Shown here: piece by piece, positions 53,307-62,335 of the stretch | Layout: the number at the start of each line of letters is the position of its first letter | How positions within the stretch are numbered: position 1 is the stretch's first letter | Origin: Mangrovimicrobium sp033283265 | Lineage (GTDB): Bacteria > Pseudomonadota > Gammaproteobacteria > Pseudomonadales > Halieaceae | Assembly: GCA_033283265.1 (NCBI GenBank) | Contig: JAWMQN010000002.1 | Span: 310,001 to 374,000, forward strand | Direction of reading: 5' to 3' | DNA: 64,000 bases | The notes under the pieces: generated by a model | Seen by the model: the letters and a program-made list of their open reading frames with translations, nothing else | The model's database searches: none | What the model was told of the DNA's origin: nothing | Translations under genes and position numbers: made by a program

Positions 53307-56168
53307 CTACTCGACAAGGTAGACCCGGTGTCCGTCCTTCAGGCTCTCCGCAGATTCCACCACACGCTGCGTACCGCCGGGCAGTGCCCCCCTGGCACCG
53401 GGCGCCGCTACCTGCAGGGAGTGACGCCGCTCGATAAAGTGCTCTGCAAAGTAGGCCAGCCACTGCTCATAGCTTAGTGCACTCACCGCCCTGCCGAGTT
53501 GCTCGCGGGAATCGAAGTCGAACTGCTTGCGTGCCAGGGACTGCCAGTAGTACTCCGCCCGCTGCCACATGTTCTCGTCCGGGCGCAGCACCTCGTTGAG
53601 CAGGGCCTGCTGGTTGCGGGCGTACTGCCCGGCGTCCAGGCCCTCGGGTAGCTGTTGCAGGAAGGCGTCCATGGCCTGCGCCAGGGCGGCGGTGTCGGCC
53701 ACCGGCGACTGGATCAGCATCACCAGGCCGGGGACGTCCAGCTGCGGCCAGGAAAACGCCGACACGACATAGCCGAGTTGCTGCTCGGTGCGCAATTGCT
53801 GGAAGAAGCCGGACTTGACCAGTTGCCCGGTCATGGCCGCCGCCGCCCTGTCCTCCCAGCTATTGCCATTGGCTTGCAGGTACCAGGCCAGCACGGCGTC
53901 TTCATGGTGGATGTCCACGGGATACAGCAGCGACTCGCCGGGCGCGAGATCGAGCACTTTCAGCGGCGGCAGCGCAGCGGCCGGGCCCGCGGGCAACAGC
54001 CTGTGCAGTTGCTTCTCGAGCGCGGCGACACTGTCGCGGTGATAGTTGCCGTACAGCAGCGCCTGTACGCTCACCCCTTGCCAGAAGTCCTGTGCGTACT
54101 GCTCGACATCGCCGAGCGCGGTCTGCTGCAGTGCGCCGATCAGCACCTCTTCACCCCACTCGCCGTAGAGCAGCGCCTCGCGCAGGTCGTTCATCGCCTG
54201 GCGACTGGGCGGCTGGGCCGAGACGTTGCGCAGCGAGCGGATCATGTCGGCGCGCAGGTCGGCGAAACGCTGGCGGTCGAAGTCGGGCTGCCGAATCACC
54301 TCGATCAGGTCCTCGAGCAGGCGCGCCTGCTTGTCGTTGTAGCCGCTGATGCGCAGGCTGATGCCCTGGGCATGTTTGTAGATGCTGAAATTCAGCCCCG
54401 CCAGCGATGCCGGGTAGGTGTACTCGTTGACCCGGTCCTTGAGCAGGGCCGTGTAGAGAACGGCTCGCGCCGCCTGGACCGGGCTCTGCCCCACCAGCGG
54501 CGAACGGAAGTTGAGGTACATGGCGCCGCGGGGAACCCGGAAGTCACCATTCTGGGCGAACCAGATCTCACTGCGCGGGCCGCTGGCCAGTTGCGTCGGC
54601 AATTGCGGCAGCTGCGGGTCCAGTTTTACCAGGCTGACGTCCTCGGCGATGAAGTCGTTCGGCGCCGGCAGTTGGAACAGTTCCTCGGCGAGGGGCTGGC
54701 GCCAGGCCTCGGGCACCTGCCCGGCCAGGGCCTGTACCGAGTAGGGCGTCCCGTAATAGGGCGAGAGCCGGTCGGTCTGCGCACTCGGGGCCTGCAACAC
54801 CACCACCGCCCGCTCGGGGCTGATCGCCGCCATCAGCTCCGACAACACGTCGCTCTGGTAGTCCTCCATCATGTAGCCGCCGCGCAGCACATCGCGCGGC
54901 GCGTAGGTGTGCATGCTGTCCGCCAGTTGCATGACGTAGTTGATCGGGCTGCCCTTTTCCTTGAACTGGAAGGCCAGGTCGGCGAGCTGGGCCTGCTCCT
55001 CGTAGAGCCAGCGCTTGGGCCCCTGCGCGCGCAGCATGTCCATGTAGCCGAACAGCAACTGCAGGATCCGCTCGTGCTGCCCCACCCCCTTCTCGGTAAG
55101 TGTCAGTGACACGCTGAACACGCCGCCGCCGTGCCACTGCAGGCCACTGCCCGCCCCCAGGCTCTCCGCCAGGCCCTCGGCCTTCAGCTGCGAGAGCAGG
55201 CTGCCCTCGCCCTCATGCCCGACGAGGTTGCCGAGATAGGCCAGGGGCTGGGCGTGGTACTGCTCCCGGTAGTCGGCGATGGGGAACATTACCTGCAGCT
55301 CCCGTGACGAGGCCTGCGGCTTGATTTCGACAAACATCGGCAACTGCTCGGGGCGGAATATCGGCTGGCTGATTTCCCCCACAGGCAGGGACCTGTTGAC
55401 CACCGGTGCGAACCTCGGCTCGACCATGGCCTGCAACTGGTCCAGCGGCTGTGAGCCGAGCACCACCAGGCGCATGATGTTGGCCGAGTAATGGCTGTCG
55501 TAGAAGGCCAGCAGGTCGTCGCGCACCTGGCTCTCGGGGCGATCCGCCAGGCTCTCCAGGGAGCCGACCGTGAAGCGGCTGAAAGGGTGCTCCGGGTTCA
55601 TCAGCGCCTGCAGCACATCGAGGCCACGGCGGCCATCGCTCTTCAGGCCCATCTGGTACTCCGCCTCGACGGCGTTTTTCTCCCGCTCGACATAGGCCGC
55701 ATCGAACTTCGGCGCGACAAAGAACTGGGCAAAGCGGTCCAGCGCCTCGTCCAGGTAGGGCGCGTCGATGTCGAAGAAATAGTTGGTGTTCTCGAAGCTG
55801 GTGTACGCATTGCGGTTGCCGCCGTGCTCAGTAATGAACTCCTCGTAGGCGGCGGGGTCGGGGTACTTTTCCGTACCGAGGAAGAGCATGTGCTCGAGGA
55901 AGTGGGCCAGCCCGTCGCGCCCCTCCGGGTTGTCGGCGCTACCCGTCGCCACGTCCAGCGCCGCGGCCGCTGTCGGCGTGTTGGGGTCGGATATCAGCAG
56001 CACTTCGAGGCCGTTGGCCAGCGTCAGGTAGCGGTAGTCCCGGCTGTCGCTGGGGCTCTTGACTGGCTCCAGGCCCCCCTGGGGCAGACTCACACAGGCG
56101 GCGAGAACCAGCGAGATGGCAAAAACGCTGATCGCGGCATACCACGGCCGCAGCAGGCGTTGACTCAT
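53307..56168 (-). CDS. M16 family zinc metalloprotease lipoprotein (pitrilysin-like)
   Basis: 953 residues, the length of pitrilysin/insulinase proteins. The inverted zinc motif is H-F-L-E-H (His89, Glu92, His93) and is followed by the second Glu in N-A-V-E-A-E-Y. Instead of a plain signal peptide it begins with a lipobox V-L-A-A-C (Cys25), so it is probably anchored to the outer membrane and faces the periplasm. The four-domain layout with an inactive second half fits the family. It should degrade peptides inside a closed chamber. It lies next to a permease gene, 3 bases away, and is likely co-transcribed. Confidence 0.93.
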   Translation of the reverse strand: MSQRLLRPWYAAISVFAISLVLAACVSLPQGGLEPVKSPSDSRDYRYLTLANGLEVLLISDPNTPTAAAALDVATGSADNPEGRDGLAHFLEHMLFLGTEKYPDPAAYEEFITEHGGNRNAYTSFENTNYFFDIDAPYLDEALDRFAQFFVAPKFDAAYVEREKNAVEAEYQMGLKSDGRRGLDVLQALMNPEHPFSRFTVGSLESLADRPESQVRDDLLAFYDSHYSANIMRLVVLGSQPLDQLQAMVEPRFAPVVNRSLPVGEISQPIFRPEQLPMFVEIKPQASSRELQVMFPIADYREQYHAQPLAYLGNLVGHEGEGSLLSQLKAEGLAESLGAGSGLQWHGGGVFSVSLTLTEKGVGQHERILQLLFGYMDMLRAQGPKRWLYEEQAQLADLAFQFKEKGSPINYVMQLADSMHTYAPRDVLRGGYMMEDYQSDVLSELMAAISPERAVVVLQAPSAQTDRLSPYYGTPYSVQALAGQVPEAWRQPLAEELFQLPAPNDFIAEDVSLVKLDPQLPQLPTQLASGPRSEIWFAQNGDFRVPRGAMYLNFRSPLVGQSPVQAARAVLYTALLKDRVNEYTYPASLAGLNFSIYKHAQGISLRISGYNDKQARLLEDLIEVIRQPDFDRQRFADLRADMIRSLRNVSAQPPSRQAMNDLREALLYGEWGEEVLIGALQQTALGDVEQYAQDFWQGVSVQALLYGNYHRDSVAALEKQLHRLLPAGPAAALPPLKVLDLAPGESLLYPVDIHHEDAVLAWYLQANGNSWEDRAAAAMTGQLVKSGFFQQLRTEQQLGYVVSAFSWPQLDVPGLVMLIQSPVADTAALAQAMDAFLQQLPEGLDAGQYARNQQALLNEVLRPDENMWQRAEYYWQSLARKQFDFDSREQLGRAVSALSYEQWLAYFAEHFIERRHSLQVAAPGARGALPGGTQRVVESAESLKDGHRVYLVE

Positions 56169-56171
56169 GTA

Positions 56172-57263
56172 TTACTCCAAAGTTTGTTCGACTGGCAGCG
56201 GCGGCGGTGCATTGTCCTGCCGCGAGGGCCAGGCATAAATCACCGCCTTGATCAGGGTTGCCAGGGGTATGGCGAAAAACACGCCCCAGAGCCCCCAGAT
56301 TCCGCCGAAGAAGAGGATCGCGATAATGATCGCCACGGGATGCAGGTTGACCGCCTCTGAGAACAGAATCGGAACCAGCACGTTACCGTCCAACGCCTGG
56401 ATCACCAGGTAGACAGCACAAAGCACATAGAATTCATTGGTGAATCCCCACTGGAAGAAGCCGACCACCAGCACCGGCACGGTGACCAGCGCCGCGCCGA
56501 TATAGGGGATGATCACCGACAGCCCCACCAGCAGGCCGAGCAGCGCTGCGTAACGCAACTCTATCCAGGCGAAGCAGAAATAGCTGGTCCCGCCGACGAT
56601 GATGATCTCGAGCACCTTGCCACGGGAGTAGTTGGCGATCTGCTGGTCCATTTCGCCCCAGATACGCCGCAACAATGGCCGGTGCTCGGGCAGGAAACTA
56701 CCCAGCCAGTCGAGAATCAGCGCGCGGTCGCGGAGAAAGAAGAACACCAGGATGGGAATCAGGACCATGTACATCATGACCGAGAACACCCCCGGCAGGG
56801 AGGCCAGCGAACGGGTCACCACGACCTGCCCGAGGCTCGCCGCCTCGGTCTGGGCGAGGGAGATCATGCCGGCAATCTGTTCACTGCTGACCAGGCCGGG
56901 ATAGCGCTCCGGCAATACCAGGAGCAACTGCTTGCCCTGGTCGAGGTAGCGGGGGAATTCCCCCGCCAGCGAGGCCAGCTGGCGCCAGACCAGCGGCAAC
57001 AGCCCCAGCGTGACACCGAAAAAGACCCCGATGAACACCAGGTAGGCCAGTGCCACTCCCAGCCAGTTGGGCACACCGTGGCGCTGCAATTGCCCGGACA
57101 AGCCCTGCATCAGGTAGGCGAGAACCACGGAGGCCAGCAGGGGGGCGAGGATATTGCCGATGGTCATCAGCAGGACCACCGCGCCGGTCAGCAAGACCAG
57201 CAGCAGGACCGCCTCTTCTTCGAACAGGTAACGCTGGTACCACTTCTTGAACACTTCCAGCAT
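56172..57263 (-). CDS. AI-2E/PerM-family inner-membrane permease
   Basis: 363 residues from the ATG at 57263, with about eight membrane segments. The family traits are a hydrophobic N-terminal pair, a long middle region of amphipathic helices (about 100-180), and the C-terminal V-I-I-P-Y-I-G-A-A-L and F-G-G-I-W-G-L-W-G-V-F segments typical of PerM/YdgG-like proteins. Some members export AI-2 or act as sodium/proton antiporters; no substrate can be given here. The longer reading frame from 57425 overlaps the TusA gene and is unlikely. Confidence 0.88.
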   Translation of the reverse strand: MLEVFKKWYQRYLFEEEAVLLLVLLTGAVVLLMTIGNILAPLLASVVLAYLMQGLSGQLQRHGVPNWLGVALAYLVFIGVFFGVTLGLLPLVWRQLASLAGEFPRYLDQGKQLLLVLPERYPGLVSSEQIAGMISLAQTEAASLGQVVVTRSLASLPGVFSVMMYMVLIPILVFFFLRDRALILDWLGSFLPEHRPLLRRIWGEMDQQIANYSRGKVLEIIIVGGTSYFCFAWIELRYAALLGLLVGLSVIIPYIGAALVTVPVLVVGFFQWGFTNEFYVLCAVYLVIQALDGNVLVPILFSEAVNLHPVAIIIAILFFGGIWGLWGVFFAIPLATLIKAVIYAWPSRQDNAPPPLPVEQTLE

Positions 57264-57279
57264 TGTCAGTGCCCCCCGC

Positions 57280-57513
57280 TCAGCGTTTTTGCAGGAGGTA
57301 GGAGTAGACCTCGCCTTCGTGCAGCGACTCCAGCAGGAGGTGACCGGACTGCTCGGAGAACACCGCAAAATCGCGCCAGGAACCGCTGTCCGTCGCCAGT
57401 ACCCGCAACTGTTCACCGCTGGCAAGCTGGTTGAGGGCGCGCTTGGCCTTGAGCAGGGGCATGGGGCACTGCAGGCCCCGCGCGTCGACTTCGGTCACTT
57501 GCTGCTGTTGCAT
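57280..57513 (-). CDS. TusA-family sulfur carrier protein
   Basis: 77 residues, the size of TusA/SirA proteins. The hallmark C-P-M-P is at 16-19 (Cys16), preceded by D-A-R-G-L-Q, and the protein has the two-layer alpha/beta pattern of the family. TusA passes sulfur for tRNA 2-thiouridine modification or other sulfur pathways; the paralogues YedF and YeeD carry similar motifs, so the exact pathway is uncertain. It is 17 bp upstream of the permease gene and forms a short operon with it and the M16 protease. Confidence 0.9.
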   Translation of the reverse strand: MQQQQVTEVDARGLQCPMPLLKAKRALNQLASGEQLRVLATDSGSWRDFAVFSEQSGHLLLESLHEGEVYSYLLQKR

Positions 57514-57682
57514 CGTCTATCCGGCAGAGAAATCAGAGCGCTGAGTATAGCCATTCGACATGAGGGAATGAACTTCATTGCGCGGCGGGCATCGAAGCAG
57601 GGGCGCCGCCGGTATTCGGAGGCTCATCGACTGCGCTACAATCAGGCTTTCACGGTTCAACGCTATCAACAACCCCGACCCA

Positions 57683-59164
57683 GTGCAGTATTCACCCGAC
57701 CACACGAGGGGCAGTCGCCGCCTGCTGCCGCTACTGCTGGCCGCACTCCTCGCCGCCCCCCAGGCCAACGCGCAATCGGCGACCGAGGGCCTCAAGCTGC
57801 CCAACCTGGGCGATACCAGCACCAGCCTGTTCTCGACCGAATACGAGCACCAGATCGGCCGCACCTGGCTGAAGATTTTCCGCAGCCAGGTACCGACCGT
57901 CGACGACCCCCTGCTCTACGAGTATCTGAACAACCTGATCTACCGTCTCGCCAGCCACAGCCAGCTCAGCGACCGCCGCCTCGAGCTGGTGGTCGTCGAC
58001 AACGCCACCATCAACGCCTTCGCCGTGCCGGGCGGCGTGATCGGCGTGCACAACGGCCTGCTTCTCTACGCGGAGAGTGAGGACGAGCTGGGCACCGTGC
58101 TGGCCCACGAACTCGCTCACCTCAGCCAGCGCCATTTCTCCCGCGGCGTGGAGTACCAGCGCACCCAGACGCCGATCAACCTCGCCGCACTGCTTGCCGG
58201 ACTGGTGGTCATGGCCACCGCCGGCGGCGACGCCGGTATGGCGGCGCTCGGCGCCTCCCAGGCCCTGGCCCAGAACAACGCCCTGCGCTTCAGTCGCCAG
58301 AACGAACAGGAGGCGGACCGCCTCGGCATGCAGACCATCGTCGACGCCGGCATGGATCCCTACGCCGCCCCGTCGATGTTCGAACGCATGCTGCAGTCCT
58401 CGCGCTACTCCAGTGCCGAACGCATCCCCGAATTCCTGCGCAGCCACCCGCTGTCAGAGAACCGGGTGGCGGACACCCGCAACCGGGCCCGGCAGTACCC
58501 CAAGCAGGTCCACCCGGACAGCCTCGAGTTCCGCCTGATGCGCGCCCGCGTGATCAACCAGCTCAGCGAGACGCCAGAGCAGGCAGTACAGCATTTCCGC
58601 GGCGAGCTGCAGGGCACGCCGCGCTCCGCGGAGGCCTCGCGCTACGGGCTGGTGCTGGCGCTGATCGATGCCGGGCGGGCGGATGAAGCCGCCCTGGAGC
58701 TCGACGGCATCTGGGCCGGCGACCCGGGCCGGCTGGAATACGTCATCGCCAATGCCGAGATACAGTTGCAACAGGGCGAGACGGAGAAGGCCGTCGCCGG
58801 CCTGCGCAGGCAGCTCGACATCAACCCGGGCAACCACCCGCTGACCATGCAGTATGCAAAGGCACTGACCCGCAACCAGCAGGCGCATATCGCGGAAGAA
58901 GTTCTGGTGGCGCAGAGCAAGCGCCGGAGCAATGACCCGGGGCTGTGGTACGAGCTGGCGGAAGTACAGGGACTCTCAGGCAATATTATCGGCCTGCACC
59001 AGTCGCGCGCCGAGTATTTCATCCTCAACGGCTACCTGGACCAGGCCCAGAAACAACTGGAGTACGCGCAGAAGCTGGTGAAAAACGACTATCCCACCAG
59101 CGCGCGGATTCAGCAGCGCCTGGCCGATATCGCCGCCATGCGCGAGCAGATGGAAAACTTCTAG
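57683..59164 (+). CDS. bepA: BepA-like periplasmic M48 metalloprotease with TPR repeats
   Basis: 493 residues from a GTG at 57683, which gives a normal signal peptide ending A-N-A-Q; the longer reading frame from 57578 has no such signal at its start. The zinc motif H-E-L-A-H is at 142-146 and the third ligand lies in N-E-Q-E-A-D. The C-terminal 200 residues form TPR-like helical repeats. BepA (YfgC) helps assemble LptD and degrades stalled outer-membrane proteins. It reads toward nadA and converges with it across 7 bp. Length and layout fit BepA; LoiP-like proteases are shorter. Confidence 0.9.
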   Translation: MQYSPDHTRGSRRLLPLLLAALLAAPQANAQSATEGLKLPNLGDTSTSLFSTEYEHQIGRTWLKIFRSQVPTVDDPLLYEYLNNLIYRLASHSQLSDRRLELVVVDNATINAFAVPGGVIGVHNGLLLYAESEDELGTVLAHELAHLSQRHFSRGVEYQRTQTPINLAALLAGLVVMATAGGDAGMAALGASQALAQNNALRFSRQNEQEADRLGMQTIVDAGMDPYAAPSMFERMLQSSRYSSAERIPEFLRSHPLSENRVADTRNRARQYPKQVHPDSLEFRLMRARVINQLSETPEQAVQHFRGELQGTPRSAEASRYGLVLALIDAGRADEAALELDGIWAGDPGRLEYVIANAEIQLQQGETEKAVAGLRRQLDINPGNHPLTMQYAKALTRNQQAHIAEEVLVAQSKRRSNDPGLWYELAEVQGLSGNIIGLHQSRAEYFILNGYLDQAQKQLEYAQKLVKNDYPTSARIQQRLADIAAMREQMENF

Positions 59165-59171
59165 CCGCGGT

Positions 59172-60245
59172 TCAGGCGTTACCCTTGACCGTCACATTGA
59201 GTTCGGCGGCAAAATCCAGCATGCGCCGCAGTGGCACCATCGCCTGCTCGCCCAGTACCGGGTCGACGAATACCTCGTTGTCGACGCGGTCGAAGGCCGC
59301 GGCCAGCGACTCGAGGTCGTTCATGGCCATCCACGGGCAGTTGGCGCAGCTGCGGCAGGTCGCACCCTCGCCCGCGGTGGGCGCGATGATGAACTCCTTG
59401 TCCGGCGCTTCCTGCTGCATCTTGTAGAAGATGCCCTGGTCGGTGGCGACGATGAACTGCCGGTTGTCCATCTCCTTCGCCGCGCGGATGATTTGCGTGG
59501 TCGAGCCGATCCGGTCTGCCAGCTGCAGCACCGCTTCCGGTGATTCCGGGTGTACCAGCACCGCGGCATCCGGGTACACCGCCTTGAGGTCGGCAATACC
59601 GCGAGCCTTGAACTCCTCGTGCACGATGCAGGCGCCATCCCACATCAGGATGTCGGCACCGGTTTCGCGGCGCACATAGTTGCCCAGGTGCTGGTCGGGG
59701 GCCCAGATGATTTTCTCGCCCCGCTCCGCCAGGTGCTCCGCCACGTCCAGGGCGATGCTCGAGGTGACCACCCAGTCCGCACGCGCCTTGACCGCCGCCG
59801 AAGTGTTGGCGTAGACCACCACCGTGCGGTCCGGGTACTGGTCGCAGAACGCGGAAAACTCATCCACCGGGCAACCCAGATCCAGCGAGCAGGTCGCTTC
59901 CAGGGTCGGCATCAGCACGCGCTTTTCCGGGGTGAGAATCTTGGCCGTCTCGCCCATGAACTTCACACCGGCGACGATCAGGGTCTGCGCCGGATGGTCG
60001 CGGCCGAAACGTGCCATCTCCAGGGAGTCGGAGATACAGCCGCCGGTCTCCTCGGCCAGGGCCTGGACCACCGGCGAGGTGTAATAGTGAGCGACAATAA
60101 CGGCATTTTCCTGCTTCAGCCGCGCCTTGATCCGCTCCTTCAGTGCCTCCTCCTGCGCGGGAGAAAGCCGCTGTTGTTCGGCGTGATCCAGGTGTTGCTG
60201 AACCTGCTGGCGAATGACTTCGAGTTTTTCCGAGGCTATGCTCAT
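59172..60245 (-). CDS. nadA: Quinolinate synthase NadA
   Basis: 357 residues from the ATG at 60245. The [4Fe-4S] cysteines are in A-T-C-S-L-D-L-G-C-P (Cys119 as the ligand), G-A-C-I-V-H and C-R-S-C-A-N-C-P-W-M. It condenses iminoaspartate with dihydroxyacetone phosphate in NAD synthesis. A shorter leader than the 371-residue reading was chosen because the extra N-terminal residues are not conserved-looking. The 208 bp to the next gene is non-coding. Confidence 0.96.
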   Translation of the reverse strand: MSIASEKLEVIRQQVQQHLDHAEQQRLSPAQEEALKERIKARLKQENAVIVAHYYTSPVVQALAEETGGCISDSLEMARFGRDHPAQTLIVAGVKFMGETAKILTPEKRVLMPTLEATCSLDLGCPVDEFSAFCDQYPDRTVVVYANTSAAVKARADWVVTSSIALDVAEHLAERGEKIIWAPDQHLGNYVRRETGADILMWDGACIVHEEFKARGIADLKAVYPDAAVLVHPESPEAVLQLADRIGSTTQIIRAAKEMDNRQFIVATDQGIFYKMQQEAPDKEFIIAPTAGEGATCRSCANCPWMAMNDLESLAAAFDRVDNEVFVDPVLGEQAMVPLRRMLDFAAELNVTVKGNA

Positions 60246-60423
60246 AACAGCTTGAGGGGAGCGGTAATGGGGGCGCGAGTCTACCACAGATTATGCCGCG
60301 GTTAAGCCGCGGGATGCCGCTCGACCGGCGCCCGCCCGCCTGGATTGGCGGATTCCGCTCACTCCTTCACCACCCTAACTGAAATTTGCCAACTATCACT
60401 AGAATTTTATTGAATGTTGCCGT

Positions 60424-60438
60424 ATAACTTCATGTTAT
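60424..60438. repeat. Inverted repeat near the promoter of the first EAL gene
   Basis: ATAAC (60424-60428) and GTTAT (60434-60438) are separated by 5 bases. The repeat overlaps a possible promoter (TTGAAT, 17 bp, TGTTAT) upstream of the EAL-domain gene, so it could be a regulator site. Too short to be firm. Confidence 0.3.
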
Positions 60439-60453
60439 ATAAGGAATAAGCGG

Positions 60454-62232
60454 TTGGTGTGGGTCGGGGTGCGCGGGCGAGCACCCAGGCACATCGAAAT
60501 TGGGGCGGCAATTCAGGGGCCAGTAGTGGGGCAATTCACGGTGTTGATCATTTCCGAGAATCAGGCAGATCACCTGATTCTCAGCCAATGCCTGCAGCGC
60601 GCCACCCCGAAACGCTTCACCGTTCGCACCCCGGAATCCCTCGAACGCCCCCTGGAAACCCTGCTCGACCCGACTATCGACCTGGTCATCATGGCACTTG
60701 GCGCGGAGACCGAGTACCTCCTGCGGCTCGCCCAGAAGAATGACGCCTGCCCCCCCATCGTCCTGCTTACCGACGAAGAGGACCGCAGCCAGCTCGACCA
60801 GCTGCGGGAGTTGGGCGCCAGTGACTACCTGCTGCGCAGCCAGCTCCACGACAGCCTGGTACACCGGGTACTCGACTACACCATCCGCCTCAGTGTCGCC
60901 GAAAACCAGATCCAGCAGCTGTCCCACCGGGACCCGCTGACCGGTGCACTCAACCGCGCCGGCTTCCGCGCCCACCTCGAAAGGGCGATGGACCGCTCCC
61001 GGCGCTACGGCTTCAACACCGCCCTGCTGTATATCAACATGGACCAGTTCGCCAACATCAACGACCACTATGGCGAAGCTGATGGGGACCTGCTGATCAA
61101 GACCATTTCCCGGCGGCTGCTCAACAAGTTGCGCAGTACCGACAGCATCGCCCGGATGGGTGCCGACGAATTCGCCATCGTACTGGAGGATGTGGCCAAT
61201 ACCGGCGACGTGCAGCAAATCGCGGAAAAAATGCTGAAATCGATAGCGGTGCCGATGATTCTCAGCGACCAGCAGGTCTCAATAGACGCCAGTATCGGCG
61301 CGGCGATGTTCCCGGATGACGCCCAGGATTTCGCCGAACTGGTGGAGTGCGCCCGCTCGGCGATGCTGCAGGCCAAGAGTATCAGCGGCAACAAGTTCGT
61401 CCGCTACTCGGCACAGCTGGCCTTTGACCAGGGCGGCAACTCCACGCTCGCGGCGGAGTTGCGCAACGCGGTGCGCAAGAACCAGTTCGAACTGCACTAC
61501 CAGCCGCGGATCGATCTCAACACCGGGCAACTGGTAGGGCTCGAGGCGCTGCTGCGCTGGAATCATCCCGAGCGCGGCCTGTTACTGCCGGCTGAGTTCA
61601 TCAGCACCTGTGAAGACATGGGCCTGCTGAAAACCATCGGTTACCAGGTGATCCAGCACGCCTGCTCGGCACAGGTATGGATGGAGGAGCAGGGCATCCG
61701 CAATGTGGACGTCGCGGTGAACATTTCCTTCAACCAGTTCCAGGACGAGCCCTTCGTCGACATCGTCAAGGAAATCATCAAGCGCACCGGCACCGACCCG
61801 GGGCGCCTGGAATTCGAACTCACCGAATCCACCATACTGAAAAGCCCCGAGGCGCTGCAGCATAAAATGGACGAGCTGCGCCTGCTCGGCATCTCCTTCT
61901 CCCTGGATGACTTCGGTACCGGCTTCTCGCAGCTGTCCCACCTGACCGAGCTGCCCATCTCCGCCCTGAAAATCGACGCCAGGTTTGTACGCGACCTGCC
62001 GCACAACGCACACCAGGCAGCGGTCTGTAACATGATCATCGAGATGGGCCGGCGCATGGATCTGCTGGTCATCGCCGAGGGAGCCGAGACCTACGAGCAA
62101 ATCGAATTCCTGCGCGATAACAACTGCCAGCAGGTGCAGGGCTTCTTTTACAGCCCGGCTTTTCCGCTGCAACAACTGCCCCGTTTCATCCAGGAACAGC
62201 AGGCAAAACGCAGGGAGTCGCTGCTGCACTGA
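60454..62232 (+). CDS. EAL-domain protein with degenerate receiver and GGDEF domains
   Basis: 592 residues. The N-terminal 130 residues fold like a receiver but lack its key residues: the acidic pair is S-E-N, the phosphorylated Asp site reads V-I-M-A-L, and the Lys is Arg in D-Y-L-L-R. The diguanylate cyclase domain has G-A-D-E-F instead of G-G-D-E-F, so it is probably inactive or only GTP-binding. The EAL domain keeps E-A-L, N-I-S, E-L-T-E, D-D-F-G-T-G, K-I-D and A-E-G-A-E residues, so it should hydrolyse cyclic-di-GMP. The start is a TTG at 60454 with an AAGGA site; a GTG at 60526 is possible. Confidence 0.88.
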   Translation: MVWVGVRGRAPRHIEIGAAIQGPVVGQFTVLIISENQADHLILSQCLQRATPKRFTVRTPESLERPLETLLDPTIDLVIMALGAETEYLLRLAQKNDACPPIVLLTDEEDRSQLDQLRELGASDYLLRSQLHDSLVHRVLDYTIRLSVAENQIQQLSHRDPLTGALNRAGFRAHLERAMDRSRRYGFNTALLYINMDQFANINDHYGEADGDLLIKTISRRLLNKLRSTDSIARMGADEFAIVLEDVANTGDVQQIAEKMLKSIAVPMILSDQQVSIDASIGAAMFPDDAQDFAELVECARSAMLQAKSISGNKFVRYSAQLAFDQGGNSTLAAELRNAVRKNQFELHYQPRIDLNTGQLVGLEALLRWNHPERGLLLPAEFISTCEDMGLLKTIGYQVIQHACSAQVWMEEQGIRNVDVAVNISFNQFQDEPFVDIVKEIIKRTGTDPGRLEFELTESTILKSPEALQHKMDELRLLGISFSLDDFGTGFSQLSHLTELPISALKIDARFVRDLPHNAHQAAVCNMIIEMGRRMDLLVIAEGAETYEQIEFLRDNNCQQVQGFFYSPAFPLQQLPRFIQEQQAKRRESLLH

Positions 62233-62335
62233 GCGGCGTTGAAACAGGAACTCCAGCAACAGCCAATCTTCGCTAGGCGCCCGCTCCACGGAGTGGTAGC
62301 CTATTTTGACGCTGAAACAACGGCCACCGGAACCG